A stretch of 64,000 nt of DNA from an uncultured Succinivibrio sp. (GTDB lineage: Bacteria; Pseudomonadota; Gammaproteobacteria; Enterobacterales; Succinivibrionaceae): NCBI GenBank assembly GCA_900770725.1, contig CAAGLL010000030.1, positions 36,681-100,680 of the forward strand, written 5' to 3'. Below the pieces are notes generated by a model. That model did not search any database and was not told the origin of the DNA. It saw nothing but the letters and a program-made list of their open reading frames with translations. The first letter of the stretch is position 1, and every line of letters begins with the position of its first letter. A program made the translations under genes and the position numbers. Below are positions 1 to 9,204 of the stretch, one piece after another.

Positions 1-417
1 ATATATGAACCTCGCGTTTGATTGACCAGCGGACCTGTTTGGTACTTATCGCTCATCAAGCCCGCTTTATGATTGCTTTCGCTAATCGAATGATGGAATA
101 AAATCAGCGCAAGCGCATTTGTCCGAGATCACACTTTTATTATTTCGCTGTATATAAAGAAAAAATTATAAATATATAAAAGCAAGTGATTTTGCATTTC
201 AGCTTTGCTCGCCTGCATTCGCGTTCATCCCCGATCGGAATGAAAAGTACTGATAGAGGGTAAATTCGGCTGCGCTTCCTAAAGTTTTTATTGATTTACA
301 AGAATATTTGTTTATATCGAACGCTGAATGGGCTGATTGCTTTCAATCGTGAGGATGCTCACAAAAAATCACGAAAGATTGTTTATACTCAAAACAGTGA
401 TTATTTAGGAGCATCCA
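1..417. other. Leading non-coding region, promoter of the acid-sugar operon
   Basis: No convincing gene is seen in this AT-rich stretch. A TATACT element at 384-389 could be a -10 box for the operon beginning at 418, but its -35 is weak. Two related words, CTTTCAATCGTGA (340-352) and, on the other strand, CAATCTTTCGTGA (369-381), face each other just upstream of it and could be a regulator site, perhaps for the DeoR protein at 9205. This is inference only. Confidence 0.4.
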
Positions 418-1701
418 ATGAGAGCGGCAATCATCGCAGACGATCTGACAGGGGCCAACGATTCGGCAGCCTCCTTTGCCGCCGCAGGCCTCAAGACCTG
501 CGTAGCCTTCTCAGACTACGGAACTCTTCCTCCTGACTGCGCTGTCGCAGTCGCCGACACCGAGTCGCGCGACATCGGGCCTGCCAGGGCCGCCAGTGCG
601 GTGAAGAAGGCGGTGGAGGGCTTCTCAAAGGCCAAGCCTCAAATCCTCTTCAAGAAGATCGACTCGACCATGCGCGGCAGCATCGGCGCCGAGCTTGAGG
701 CGGCGCTTCACGCGTCAGGGCGCGATTTCATCCTGATGGCTCCCGCCCTTCCGGCCTCGGGCCGCACCACGGAGCAGGGCTGCCAGCTTTTAAACGGCGA
801 GCGCCTTGAGGACACCGAGCTTGCGCGCATTCCCAAGAGCCCGGTCACCACCTCCCACATCCCAACCATCATTTCCAAGACTTCCGCGCTTCACGCGGTG
901 GTCATCGGCGTCGAGGATCTGCCCGCGCTTCAAGCAAAGATCCCGTCCCTCATCGCAAACGGCGCTGACGTGATCATTTGCGACGGGACCGCCGACGAGC
1001 ACCTTGCCATGGCGGCAAGCGCCGGGATCGCCACAGGGGCGCTGCTGTGCGGCTGCGCGGGCCTTGCCCGCGAGGTCTCGGAGATCATCTGCGGAGCAAG
1101 CGCGGCAGCAAAGGCTCCAGAGGTGCAGGCCAAGGCCTCAAGCGTGCTCGTGCTCTCAGGCTCGATTAGTGCCGTGACCCGCGCCCAGACCAGGCACTTG
1201 GTCGAAGAGCGCGGCGCCGCTCTCGTGCGCGTGGACGCTGGATTGTGCGCGCGTGATCCGTCATCTGCTGCGCTAAAGGCCGCAGACGAGCTCGAGGAAT
1301 TGCGCCGCAGCAGCCCTGAGGGGATCTTCGTGGTGGCGGGAGCCTACAGCGAGGATGACGTCGAGGCCTCCAGGAAGGCGGTGGGCGCGCTTGGGATCAC
1401 GTTCGAGGAGGCCGGCGAGCGCATGGCGCGCTGCATGGCCGTCATCGCCTCGCATCAGGCGGCGTCTTTTGGCGCCTTCGTTTTCACCGGCGGGGACACC
1501 GCCTGCCACGCTTGCTCCGCGATCGGGGCGACGGTGCTTCAGACCTTGGGGGAGATCCAAGGCGGCGTGCCTTGCTGCCGGATCCTCCAGGGCTTGTGCT
1601 CAGGCAGGCTCCTTGCCACCAAGGCCGGCGCGTTCGGAGATGAAGGCGCGCTATCTGAGGCCGCAGACTTTTTGATGAAACAGGGGAAGTTCCACTCATG
1701 A
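418..1701 (+). CDS. Four-carbon acid sugar kinase (DUF1537, OtnK/DtnK type)
   Basis: A 427-residue kinase predicted to phosphorylate a four-carbon sugar acid such as D-threonate or erythronate on O4, in the cytoplasm. The N-terminus shows the DUF1537 substrate-domain signature ADDLTGANDSAA (residues 8-19), and the C-terminal nucleotide-domain motif GGDTA lies near residue 360. Length matches the family (about 420-450). The ATG is preceded by AGGAG. The gene overlaps pdxA2 at 1698 by four bases (ATGA), so the two are translationally coupled. In characterised pathways (DtnK with PdxA2) the product is oxidised and decarboxylated to dihydroxyacetone phosphate. The exact stereochemistry of the substrate cannot be read from the sequence. 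Confidence 0.93.
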   Translation: MRAAIIADDLTGANDSAASFAAAGLKTCVAFSDYGTLPPDCAVAVADTESRDIGPARAASAVKKAVEGFSKAKPQILFKKIDSTMRGSIGAELEAALHASGRDFILMAPALPASGRTTEQGCQLLNGERLEDTELARIPKSPVTTSHIPTIISKTSALHAVVIGVEDLPALQAKIPSLIANGADVIICDGTADEHLAMAASAGIATGALLCGCAGLAREVSEIICGASAAAKAPEVQAKASSVLVLSGSISAVTRAQTRHLVEERGAALVRVDAGLCARDPSSAALKAADELEELRRSSPEGIFVVAGAYSEDDVEASRKAVGALGITFEEAGERMARCMAVIASHQAASFGAFVFTGGDTACHACSAIGATVLQTLGEIQGGVPCCRILQGLCSGRLLATKAGAFGDEGALSEAADFLMKQGKFHS

Positions 1702-2720
1702 AAAAACCAGTTCTAGCCATCACCATGGGAGATCCGGCCGGCATCGGCTCCGAGATCACCGTCAAGGCGCTGCAGGATCCCAAGCTCTACGACGAGGCTG
1801 TGCCAGTCGTGTTCGGCGACGCGGGCCAGCTTAAGCGCCTTTTAGGGATCTGCGGCCTCAAGGCCGAGGTCGTGTCGATCGATTCGGCGGCCGAAGCCCG
1901 GGATGCCGCGCCCTCGCCTTCGAGGATCGTGGTGGTCGACCTCCATAACATCCCGCAGGACGTGCAGTTCGGCAAGGTTCAGGCGCAGTGCGGCAAGGCT
2001 GCCTACGAGTACATCGCAGCGGCGATCGACGCGGCGCTCAAGCACCAGGTGCAGGCCTGCGTCACCGCCCCCCTGAACAAGGAGGCCCTCCATCTGGGAG
2101 GCTGCCCGTTCCCCGGCCACACCGAGATCTTCGCAAACCTCACCAAGACCAAGGACTACGCGATGATGCTCGTCGGCGACAAGCTGCGCGTCATCCACGT
2201 CTCCACCCACATCCAGCTGCGCAAGGCCTGCGACGCGGTCAAGAAGGATCGCGTGCTCAAGGTCATACAGCTTGGCGACGAGGCCATGCGCATGATGGGC
2301 TTTGAGAACCCGCGCATCGCTGTGGCCGGCCTCAACCCGCACTGCGGCGAGGGCGGGCTCTTTGGCGACGAGGACATGAAGGAGATAGTCCCGGCCGTCG
2401 AGGAGGCGAAGCGCGAAGGCATCAACGTCCAGGGCCCGATCGCCCCCGACACCGTCTTCCACCGCGCGGCCAACAAGGGCGAGTTCGACATCGTGGTCGT
2501 CATGTACCACGACCAGGGCCACATCCCGCTCAAGGTCCTGGGCTTCAGCTCGGGCGTGAACATCACCGTCGGCCTCCCGGTCATCAGGACCTCGGTGGAC
2601 CACGGCACGGCCTTTGAGATCGCAGGCAAGGGCATCGCCAGCTCCGAGTCCATGACCGTCGCGCTCAACATCGGCGCGAAGATGGCCAGCGTCCGCTTTG
2701 CAAAAGAGCTTGCCGATTGA
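1698..2720 (+). CDS. PdxA2-type 4-phospho-acid-sugar dehydrogenase (4-hydroxythreonine-4-phosphate dehydrogenase family)
   Basis: A 340-residue NAD-dependent, metal-dependent beta-decarboxylating dehydrogenase. It begins with the family signature ITMGDPAGIGSEI and has the metal and substrate histidines in PGHTEIFA and YHDQGHIPLK. Because it is coupled to a DUF1537 kinase, the likely role is oxidation of a 4-phosphorylated threonate or erythronate to a 3-keto acid that decarboxylates to dihydroxyacetone phosphate, rather than vitamin B6 synthesis. That assignment follows the published DtnK/PdxA2 pathways and is inferred here from context. Confidence 0.92.
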   Translation: MKKPVLAITMGDPAGIGSEITVKALQDPKLYDEAVPVVFGDAGQLKRLLGICGLKAEVVSIDSAAEARDAAPSPSRIVVVDLHNIPQDVQFGKVQAQCGKAAYEYIAAAIDAALKHQVQACVTAPLNKEALHLGGCPFPGHTEIFANLTKTKDYAMMLVGDKLRVIHVSTHIQLRKACDAVKKDRVLKVIQLGDEAMRMMGFENPRIAVAGLNPHCGEGGLFGDEDMKEIVPAVEEAKREGINVQGPIAPDTVFHRAANKGEFDIVVVMYHDQGHIPLKVLGFSSGVNITVGLPVIRTSVDHGTAFEIAGKGIASSESMTVALNIGAKMASVRFAKELAD

Positions 2721-2775
2721 TTTTCAACAACAGTTTCAAACCAAATACGACATCATCTGCCAAGGAGATTTAGTC

Positions 2776-3660
2776 ATGTCATTCAAGCCTCAAGGGATCA
2801 TCACCCCGGTGCTCACCGCCCTCGACGAGAACGAGAACTTCAACGAGGAGAACTACGCCAAGTTCATCGACCACCTGGTCCGCTCCGGCGTGCACGGGAT
2901 CTTCTCGCTGGGCACCAACGGCGAGTTCTACGCCTTCAGCGCCGAGGAGAAGCTGAAGATCATCAAGGCCGCGGTCAAGGCCGTCGACGGCCGCGTCCCG
3001 GTCTACGCCGGCACCGGCTGCGTCACCACCAAGGAGACCGTGGAGCTCTCCCGCGAGGTCGAGGCCATGGGCGGCGTCGACTGCCTGTCCGTGATCTCCC
3101 CGTACTTCACCGCCATCAAGCAGGATGATCTGATCCGCCACTACAGCGCCGTCGCCGACGCCGTCAAGATGCCTGTGCTCCTCTACAACATTCCCGCCCG
3201 CACCGGCAACAACATCGACTTCAAGACCGTGAAGGCCCTGGCCGCCGACCACCAGAACATCATCGGCATCAAGGACAGCTCCGGCAACTTCGACAACACC
3301 CTGAAGTACATCGAGAACACCGATCCGCGCCTCTGCGTGCTCGCAGGCTCCGACTCCCTGATCCTCTGGACCTTGAAGGCCGGCGGCACCGGCGCCATCT
3401 CCGGCTGCTCCAACGTCTTCCCCGAGCTCATGGTCTCCATCTACGAGTACTTCAAGAAGGGCGACTTCGAGAAGGCCAACGAGGCCCAGAGGAAGATCCG
3501 CCCGTTCCGCAACGTCATGCAGATGGGCAACCCCAACTCCGTGGTCAAGCGCGCCGCCCAGCTCAAGGGCTTCGATGTCGGACCGGCCCGCGCCCCCTCG
3601 AACATCAAGAGCAAGGCCATCGACGACGCGCTGCTCGACGTGTTCAAGCTCTACGACTGA
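2776..3660 (+). CDS. Dihydrodipicolinate synthase-family (DapA-like) class I lyase
   Basis: A 294-residue aldolase of the DapA/NAL superfamily. The start at 2776 is chosen because AAGGAGAT lies just upstream; a longer in-frame reading from 2698 would overlap pdxA2. It has the GTNGEF turn (usually GTTGE), the catalytic tyrosine in YNIPARTGNN and the Schiff-base lysine in GIKDSSGN. The operon context of acid-sugar kinase, hydroxyacid dehydrogenase and TctABC argues for cleavage or dehydration of a 2-keto-(3-deoxy) acid, not lysine synthesis. The substrate is unknown. Confidence 0.9.
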   Translation: MSFKPQGIITPVLTALDENENFNEENYAKFIDHLVRSGVHGIFSLGTNGEFYAFSAEEKLKIIKAAVKAVDGRVPVYAGTGCVTTKETVELSREVEAMGGVDCLSVISPYFTAIKQDDLIRHYSAVADAVKMPVLLYNIPARTGNNIDFKTVKALAADHQNIIGIKDSSGNFDNTLKYIENTDPRLCVLAGSDSLILWTLKAGGTGAISGCSNVFPELMVSIYEYFKKGDFEKANEAQRKIRPFRNVMQMGNPNSVVKRAAQLKGFDVGPARAPSNIKSKAIDDALLDVFKLYD

Positions 3661-3675
3661 TTGGAGGCTCCCCAC

Positions 3676-4653
3676 ATGAAGGTTGTCATCACCCAGCCGC
3701 TCCACGAGGACGGCAACAAGATCCTGCGCGACGCAGGGCTTGACATCGAGGTGGCCAACGCGGGGGAGCCTGAAGGCTACCTCCCGTTCGTGAAGGACGC
3801 CGACGGGCTCATCATCAGGATCGGCCACATCGACCGCGCGACCATGGAGAAGTGCCCGAACCTCAAGGTCATCGGGCGCCCGGGCGTCGGCGTGGACAAC
3901 GTCGACGTCAAGGCCGCCACTGAGCTGGGCATCCCGGTGGTCATCGCCCCGGGCGCCAACTCCCGCTCGGTCGCCGAGTGCGCGTTCACCATGATGTTCG
4001 CGGCGGCCAAGGACATGGTCCGCGCCGACAAGGAGACCCGCAAGGGCAACTTCAAGGTGCGCAGCGAGTACAAGGCCTATGAGATCCTAGGCAAGACCCT
4101 GGGCCTCATCGGCTACGGCCACATCGGCAGCATCCTCGCGCAGATGAGCGCCGCCGTTGGTATGAAGGTCATGGTCTACGACCCCTTCGTCAAGCCCGAG
4201 GTGGTCGAGCAGCAGGGCTACAAGTACTGCAAGGACATCGCCCCGATCATCAAGGAGGCCGACGTCATCTCCGTGCACGTGCCGCTGACCGACGCCACGC
4301 GCGATCTCATCGCCGCCAAGGAGCTTGGTGAGATGAAGAAGAACGCCATCCTCATCAACTGCGCCCGCGGCGGGATCATCAACGAGGCCGATCTCTACAA
4401 GGCCTTGAAGGATCACGTCATCCAGGCAGCCTGCCTCGACGTCTTCACCCACGAGCCGGTGCCGGCCGACGATCCGCTGCTCACGCTCGACAACGTCATC
4501 GCCTACCCGCACATGGCAGGCCAGACCCGCGAGGCCGCCTCGAATGTCGCCACCGTAGCTGCGCGCGGCGTTGCCGCGGTGCTTGCCGGGCAGAAGTGGA
4601 AGGCCGTCTGCAACCCCGACTGCTACAAGCATCCGCGCTGGGCCGGGAAGTAA
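3676..4653 (+). CDS. D-isomer-specific 2-hydroxyacid dehydrogenase (phosphoglycerate dehydrogenase-like)
   Basis: A 325-residue NAD(P)-dependent dehydrogenase. The ATG at 3676 follows GGAGG (3663-3667) and is preferred over an upstream TTG. It contains the Rossmann loop GYGHIG, the catalytic arginine in NCARGG, and the catalytic histidine in YPHMAGQT. It lacks the C-terminal ACT regulatory domain of long SerA forms. It sits 15 bases after the DapA-like gene and 18 before the iron alcohol dehydrogenase, so it is part of the same transcript. It probably reduces a 2-keto acid, or oxidises a hydroxy acid, within this acid-sugar pathway. Confidence 0.92.
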   Translation: MKVVITQPLHEDGNKILRDAGLDIEVANAGEPEGYLPFVKDADGLIIRIGHIDRATMEKCPNLKVIGRPGVGVDNVDVKAATELGIPVVIAPGANSRSVAECAFTMMFAAAKDMVRADKETRKGNFKVRSEYKAYEILGKTLGLIGYGHIGSILAQMSAAVGMKVMVYDPFVKPEVVEQQGYKYCKDIAPIIKEADVISVHVPLTDATRDLIAAKELGEMKKNAILINCARGGIINEADLYKALKDHVIQAACLDVFTHEPVPADDPLLTLDNVIAYPHMAGQTREAASNVATVAARGVAAVLAGQKWKAVCNPDCYKHPRWAGK

Positions 4654-4671
4654 TTGGAGGAATTTACCGAT

Positions 4672-5838
4672 ATGAAGACTTACACCCAGGGACTGATGCG
4701 CAAGGTCATCGCAGGCGAGGGCGCCATCGCGCAGATCGCCGACGCCGCGAAGTCCTTCAACGCCAGGAACATCACGCTCATCACCGACGCAGGCGTGTAC
4801 AAGCTCGGCCTCACCAAAAAGCCCGAGCAGATCTTAAAGGACGCCGGATTCAACGTCATCGTGATCTCAGACGTGCCGCCCGAGCCTTCGGTCGCGCAGG
4901 TCAACGGGATCTTTGAAAAGGCCAAAGGCCACGGCTGCGATCTGCTGGTCGCCATAGGCGGCGGCTCGTCCATCGACACCACCAAGCTCGTCTCGCTGAT
5001 GCTCAAGAACGACGTGACCTTGGAGCAGATGGTGAAGGGCCAGAAGCCCACCGTGCGCGGCGTCCCGACCCTGATGGTCCCGACCACCGCCGGCACCGGC
5101 GCCGAGGCCACCCCCAACGCCATCGTCCTCGTGCCCGAGGAGAACCTCAAGGTCGGCATCGTCAGCGATCTCATGATCGCCGACTGCGTGATCCTCGATC
5201 CTGAGATGACCAAGGGGCTGCCTCCCTCGATCACCGCCAACACCGGCATCGACGCGCTCTGCCACCTCATGGAGTGCTACATCTCCAAGAAGGCCAACCC
5301 GTTCTCGGACACCTTCGCGCTAAGCGGCATCGCCATGATCGGCAGGAGCATCCGCGAGTGCTTCAACAACGGCGGCAACCTCGAGGCCAGGGCCCAGATG
5401 CTCCAGGCAGCCCTCTACGGCGGCCTCTGCATCGCCTCCTCCGGCACCACCGCTATACACGCGCTCTCCTATCCCTTAGGCGGCACGTACCACATCCCGC
5501 ACGGCCTGGCCAACGCGATCCTGATGCCGCTCATCATGGACTACAACCGCGACTCCTGCCGCGGCCGCTACGTGGACATCGCCAAGGCCATCGGTATCAA
5601 GACCGAGGGCAAGGGCGAGGAGCAGATCTGCGACGAGCTGGTGGACGAGCTCTACAAGCTCAACGCCGACCTCAAGATCCGCTGCGACCTCAAGGCCAAG
5701 GGCATCACCGCCGACGCCATCCCCTCGCTCGTCGAGGGCGCGGCCAAGGTCACGAGGCTCCTCAACAACAACCCCAAGGCCATGTCCAAGGATGACATGC
5801 GCGTGATCTACGAGAAGCTCCTGGCGGCCAACGCCTGA
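4672..5838 (+). CDS. Iron-containing (group III) alcohol dehydrogenase
   Basis: A 388-residue enzyme of the Fe-ADH/FucO family. The ATG at 4672 follows GGAGGAATTTACC. Visible motifs are the NAD-binding AIGGGSSIDTTK, the conserved PTTAGTGAEATPNA, and the metal-binding histidines around HALSYPLGG and HIPHGLANA. Known members interconvert small aldehydes or ketones and alcohols (lactaldehyde, butanol, 1,3-propanediol). In this operon it could reduce an aldehyde released by the DapA-like lyase or oxidise a hydroxy acid. No residue feature fixes the substrate. Confidence 0.93.
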   Translation: MKTYTQGLMRKVIAGEGAIAQIADAAKSFNARNITLITDAGVYKLGLTKKPEQILKDAGFNVIVISDVPPEPSVAQVNGIFEKAKGHGCDLLVAIGGGSSIDTTKLVSLMLKNDVTLEQMVKGQKPTVRGVPTLMVPTTAGTGAEATPNAIVLVPEENLKVGIVSDLMIADCVILDPEMTKGLPPSITANTGIDALCHLMECYISKKANPFSDTFALSGIAMIGRSIRECFNNGGNLEARAQMLQAALYGGLCIASSGTTAIHALSYPLGGTYHIPHGLANAILMPLIMDYNRDSCRGRYVDIAKAIGIKTEGKGEEQICDELVDELYKLNADLKIRCDLKAKGITADAIPSLVEGAAKVTRLLNNNPKAMSKDDMRVIYEKLLAANA

Positions 5839-5855
5839 GCATCTGAGGGGGAACC

Positions 5856-6365
5856 ATGAAAAACCGCACCGACTTCTGGACCGGCATCGCTCTTGCAGGC
5901 CTCTCGGTCTTCTACTGGGTGGAGGCAGGGCAGATCAAGTTCTTCAAGGGCTTCGGCGCCATGGCCAAGGGGCCTGGGATCACCTCCCGCACCATGCCCG
6001 AGATCTGGGCTGTCTGCCTGATGCTGCTTGCGCTCGTCCTGATCTCCAGGGGCTTCCGCGGCGGCAAGGCCAAGCAAGCCGGCGGGGGTTCCCCCGCCTT
6101 CAGCCTGAAGGCATTCATCTACGAGCAGCGCGAGGTCATCGCGACCTTCGTGGCGCTGTTTCTCTACGCGGCGCTGATGCAGCTTTGCGGCTTCATCATC
6201 TCAAGCGCCATCTATATCTTCGCGCAGACATTGATCCTCATGCCCAAGGGCAAGAGGCGCCCGGTGCTTGCGCTCTGCCTGGGCGTTGCGGTCTCCGTGA
6301 TCGCGTACGCCGCCTTCGTCCACTGGCTCGGCGTGCTGCTGCCCGTGGGCATGATCTTCGAGTAA
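5856..6365 (+). CDS. Tripartite tricarboxylate transporter, small membrane subunit (TctB family)
   Basis: A 169-residue inner-membrane protein with about four hydrophobic segments (residues near 10-28, 45-65, 88-115 and 128-165), typical length and pattern for TctB. It sits 17 bases after the alcohol dehydrogenase and 10 before the TctA gene, and completes a TctB-TctA-TctC importer. It is the accessory subunit of a cation-driven carboxylate uptake system, here most likely for the acid sugar degraded by the preceding enzymes. Confidence 0.9.
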   Translation: MKNRTDFWTGIALAGLSVFYWVEAGQIKFFKGFGAMAKGPGITSRTMPEIWAVCLMLLALVLISRGFRGGKAKQAGGGSPAFSLKAFIYEQREVIATFVALFLYAALMQLCGFIISSAIYIFAQTLILMPKGKRRPVLALCLGVAVSVIAYAAFVHWLGVLLPVGMIFE

Positions 6366-6375
6366 GGAGGAAGCC

Positions 6376-7899
6376 ATGGCAGAATTTCTCTCCGGCATGG
6401 CGGGCGTCCTCGATCCGCTGGTGATCCTGTTCATCTTCATCGGCGTGTTCGTGGGCATCGTCTTCGGCTCCATCCCGGGCCTCACCGCCACCATGGCGAT
6501 CGTGATGTTCCTGCCCGTGACCTACACCATGACCTCGGTGCAGGGCATGTCGATGCTGATGGCCCTCTACATCGGCGGCATCTCAGGCGGCCTCATCTCG
6601 GCTATTTTGCTGAACATCCCCGGCACGCCCTCGTCCATCGCCACCACCTTCGACGGCCGCCCGATGGCCTTGAAGGGCCAGGCGGGCAAGGCCCTGGGCA
6701 CCGGCGTGGTGTTCTCGTTCTGCGGCACCATCATCGGCATCGCCGTGCTGATGATCGCAGCCCCGATCATCGCGGCGCTGGCCATCAAGTTCGGCCCCTA
6801 CGAGTACTGCACGCTCTCGCTGTGCGCCTTGTCGCTCGTGATCTCCCTGACCGGTCGTGATCTGGTCAAGGGCTTGGTGAGCGGCCTTTTGGGCATCATG
6901 CTCGCGACCGTGGGCCTTGCGCCCATCGACTCGGCCAAGCGCTTCACCTTCGGCTCGGTCGAGCTCAACAGCGGCTTTGCGCTGCTGACCCTCTTAATCG
7001 GCCTCTTTGCCGTGACCGAGGTCATCAAGGCTGCCGAGGAGGTGCGCAAGCCCATCAACGCGACCATGGAGAACCAGGACGTGAGGATCAAGGGCTTCGG
7101 CTTCACGCTCAAGGAGTTCCTCGCGCAGAAGTGGAACATGCTGCGCTCCTCGTTCATCGGCATCGTCATCGGGATCCTGCCCGGCATCGGCGGGGCCATC
7201 TCGGGCATGCTCTCCTACACCGCCGCCAAGAACGCCTCCAAGCATCCTGAGAAGTTCGGCACCGGCATCATGGACGGCATCGTTGCCTCCGAGACTGCGA
7301 ACAACGCGGGCATCGGCGGCGCGATGATCCCGATGCTCACGCTGGGCATCCCGGGCGACGCTGCCACTGCGATGCTCTTAGGCGGCCTCATGGTCCACCA
7401 GATCGCCCCCGGCCCGCTCATCTTCGAGAAGAGCGCCGCCGACGTGTACGGCATCTACGGGGCGATGATCGTCGCGGCCGTCGCGATGTTGCTGTTGGAG
7501 CTCTTCGGGATCAGGATCTTCATCCGCGTGCTCAAGCTCAAGAAGTACTGGCTCATGCCCATCATCATGGTGCTGTGCACCGTGGGCGCCTTCGGCAACG
7601 CCAACCGCATGTTCGACGTCTGGTCGGTGCTGGTGTTCGGCGCGGCAGGCTACGCCCTCTTGAAGGTCGGCGTGCCCCATGTCCCGATGATCCTGGGCTT
7701 CATCCTGGGGCCCATCTTCGAGCTCAACTTCCGCCGCGCGGTGCAGCACTACGACATCAACCCGACGGAGTGGATGAGCCATCCCATCGCGATCTTCTTC
7801 TTCGCCTTCACCATATTCGTCATCGTCTACTCGCTCATCCGCCAGAGGCGCGAGGCGAGGCTCGGTGGCAATGACAATCAAGCATCAAATGAGGAGTAA
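6376..7899 (+). CDS. Tripartite tricarboxylate transporter, large permease (TctA family)
   Basis: A 507-residue polytopic permease. The TctA hallmark GSIPGLTATMAIVMFLPVTY lies near residues 35-55, a second GILPGIGGAISG loop near 265, and conserved TLGIPGDAATAMLLGG near 325. Strong GGAGG ribosome site. It forms the translocation pore with TctB and receives substrate from the periplasmic TctC protein three bases downstream. Another TctA lies at 38363 in a separate operon, so the organism has at least two such systems in 32 kb. Confidence 0.95.
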   Translation: MAEFLSGMAGVLDPLVILFIFIGVFVGIVFGSIPGLTATMAIVMFLPVTYTMTSVQGMSMLMALYIGGISGGLISAILLNIPGTPSSIATTFDGRPMALKGQAGKALGTGVVFSFCGTIIGIAVLMIAAPIIAALAIKFGPYEYCTLSLCALSLVISLTGRDLVKGLVSGLLGIMLATVGLAPIDSAKRFTFGSVELNSGFALLTLLIGLFAVTEVIKAAEEVRKPINATMENQDVRIKGFGFTLKEFLAQKWNMLRSSFIGIVIGILPGIGGAISGMLSYTAAKNASKHPEKFGTGIMDGIVASETANNAGIGGAMIPMLTLGIPGDAATAMLLGGLMVHQIAPGPLIFEKSAADVYGIYGAMIVAAVAMLLLELFGIRIFIRVLKLKKYWLMPIIMVLCTVGAFGNANRMFDVWSVLVFGAAGYALLKVGVPHVPMILGFILGPIFELNFRRAVQHYDINPTEWMSHPIAIFFFAFTIFVIVYSLIRQRREARLGGNDNQASNEE

Positions 7900-7902
7900 C
7901 CC

Positions 7903-8874
7903 ATGAAACACCTAACTGCCAAGATAGCAACCGCCGCAGCCGCAATCGCGCTGGCCTTCTCCGCGGCAGCGAGCGCAGCTGACAACTATCCGAGCAAGAC
8001 CATCAACATGATCTGCACCCACGGCGCAGGCGGCGACACCGACTACAACACCCGCCTCATCTCGAGGCTGCTTGAGAAGGAGCTCGGGGTCTCGGTCGTG
8101 GTCAACAACGTGACCGGCGCCAACGGCTCAATCGCGCTGACCCAGTACAAGGACGCCAAGCCCGACGGCTACACCTTGATCGCCACCAACACCGTGGCGA
8201 TGGCCTCCAACGAGGCCTCCGGCCTCTCGGACTTCGGCTATGACGCCTTCGAGCCGGTGGCCATCTACGGCAAGCAGTGCGGCGAGAACATCATCGTCAA
8301 GGCCGACGCCCCCTACAAGACGCTCTCCGAGATGATCGAGGCCTCAAAGAAGGACCCCAACTCCATTAAGCTGGGCGTCGCGATGGGCGGCTCGTCCTAC
8401 ATCGCCGCGGTCGTGATGGGGCTGGACAAGGGCGCGCAGTTTGCCCTGGTTGACGCGGGCGGCGACGCCTCTGGCCGCATGACCTCGCTCTTAGGCGGCC
8501 ATATCGACGCGACCATCGCCCCGTACACCCTGGCCAAGGAGTACATCGCAAGCGGCAAGGTCCGCGCCCTGGCCACGCTGATGTCCGAGAGGCTGCCTGC
8601 GGCCAAGGACATCCCGACTGCCAAGGAGGAGGGGCTTGAGAACCTGACCGTCGACACCATGTACGGCATCCTCGCCCCCAAGGGCACCGATCCTGCGAAG
8701 GTCGAGAAGATCAACGCCGCCGTCATGAAGATCGTGAACACCAGCGACGAGTACAAGAAGGCCATCGAGAGCTTCAACTTCCAGGAGCCCTATGTCCTGG
8801 ACGTCAAGGGCACCATCGCAAGGCTCAAGGAGCAGCGCGAGCACTTCCTGCAGTACTCGAAGTACCTCCAGTAA
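7903..8874 (+). CDS. TctC/Bug-family periplasmic solute-binding protein
   Basis: A 323-residue secreted binding protein. A signal peptide of about 25 residues ends at AASAA-DNYPSK. The mature start YPSKTINMICTHGAGGDTD matches the Bug-family pattern (YPxKPIxxIVPFAPGGxxD), although the usual proline-rich stretch is replaced by CTHGAGG. It delivers an anionic sugar acid or carboxylate to TctAB. It is the last gene of the operon and is followed by a terminator. Confidence 0.93.
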   Translation: MKHLTAKIATAAAAIALAFSAAASAADNYPSKTINMICTHGAGGDTDYNTRLISRLLEKELGVSVVVNNVTGANGSIALTQYKDAKPDGYTLIATNTVAMASNEASGLSDFGYDAFEPVAIYGKQCGENIIVKADAPYKTLSEMIEASKKDPNSIKLGVAMGGSSYIAAVVMGLDKGAQFALVDAGGDASGRMTSLLGGHIDATIAPYTLAKEYIASGKVRALATLMSERLPAAKDIPTAKEEGLENLTVDTMYGILAPKGTDPAKVEKINAAVMKIVNTSDEYKKAIESFNFQEPYVLDVKGTIARLKEQREHFLQYSKYLQ

Positions 8875-8920
8875 CAGCGTGTTGTGAAAGCCATGGCGTC
8901 GTGTCCGCCATGGCCTTCAA

Positions 8921-8955
8921 AAGGCGGAGCGGCGAAAGCCCTCCGCCTTTCTTTA
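8921..8955 (+). terminator. Rho-independent terminator of the acid-sugar operon
   Basis: AAGGCGGAG (8921-8929) pairs with CTCCGCCTT (8941-8949) around an 11-base loop and is followed by a T-rich run. It lies 47 bases after the TctC stop. The remaining 250 bases to the DeoR gene hold no convincing feature. Confidence 0.8.
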
Positions 8956-9204
8956 TCTTCAGGGCCTGTCGGCTTTGAGGCTGCCAAGCAGGATAAGCGC
9001 AGTCTGACTGCCTCGCATCATGCCAAGGGCCGGGGTGGGCGATGGCAGCCTGGCGCGGCCTGTGACAGGCGCAGGGGGCGATATGGCTGCGTTTTAAGGA
9101 AGGGATGTCAAAGAAAGGAGGAGCCGGGAGCTTTGCCTCAAGCAAAGGTGATCTGGAGGCTGGGCCTGGAAGATTAGCAAGGCGCCGTCGGCGGGATCAT
9201 GCCC

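Noticed and set aside
1842..2603. Long open frames antisense to real genes (also at 2779, 20852, 22287, 28672, 43764, 45284 and others)
   Set aside because: They are the expected by-product of high-GC codon use on the opposite strand. They give low-complexity Val/Asp/Gly/Leu-rich translations, and the sense frames are clear family members.
2698..2775. Upstream extension of the DapA-like gene
   Set aside because: It would overlap the pdxA2 gene, and a clean AAGGAGAT site serves the ATG at 2776.
8884..9177. Short frame downstream of the first TctC gene
   Set aside because: It runs through the operon terminator and has no recognisable protein features.
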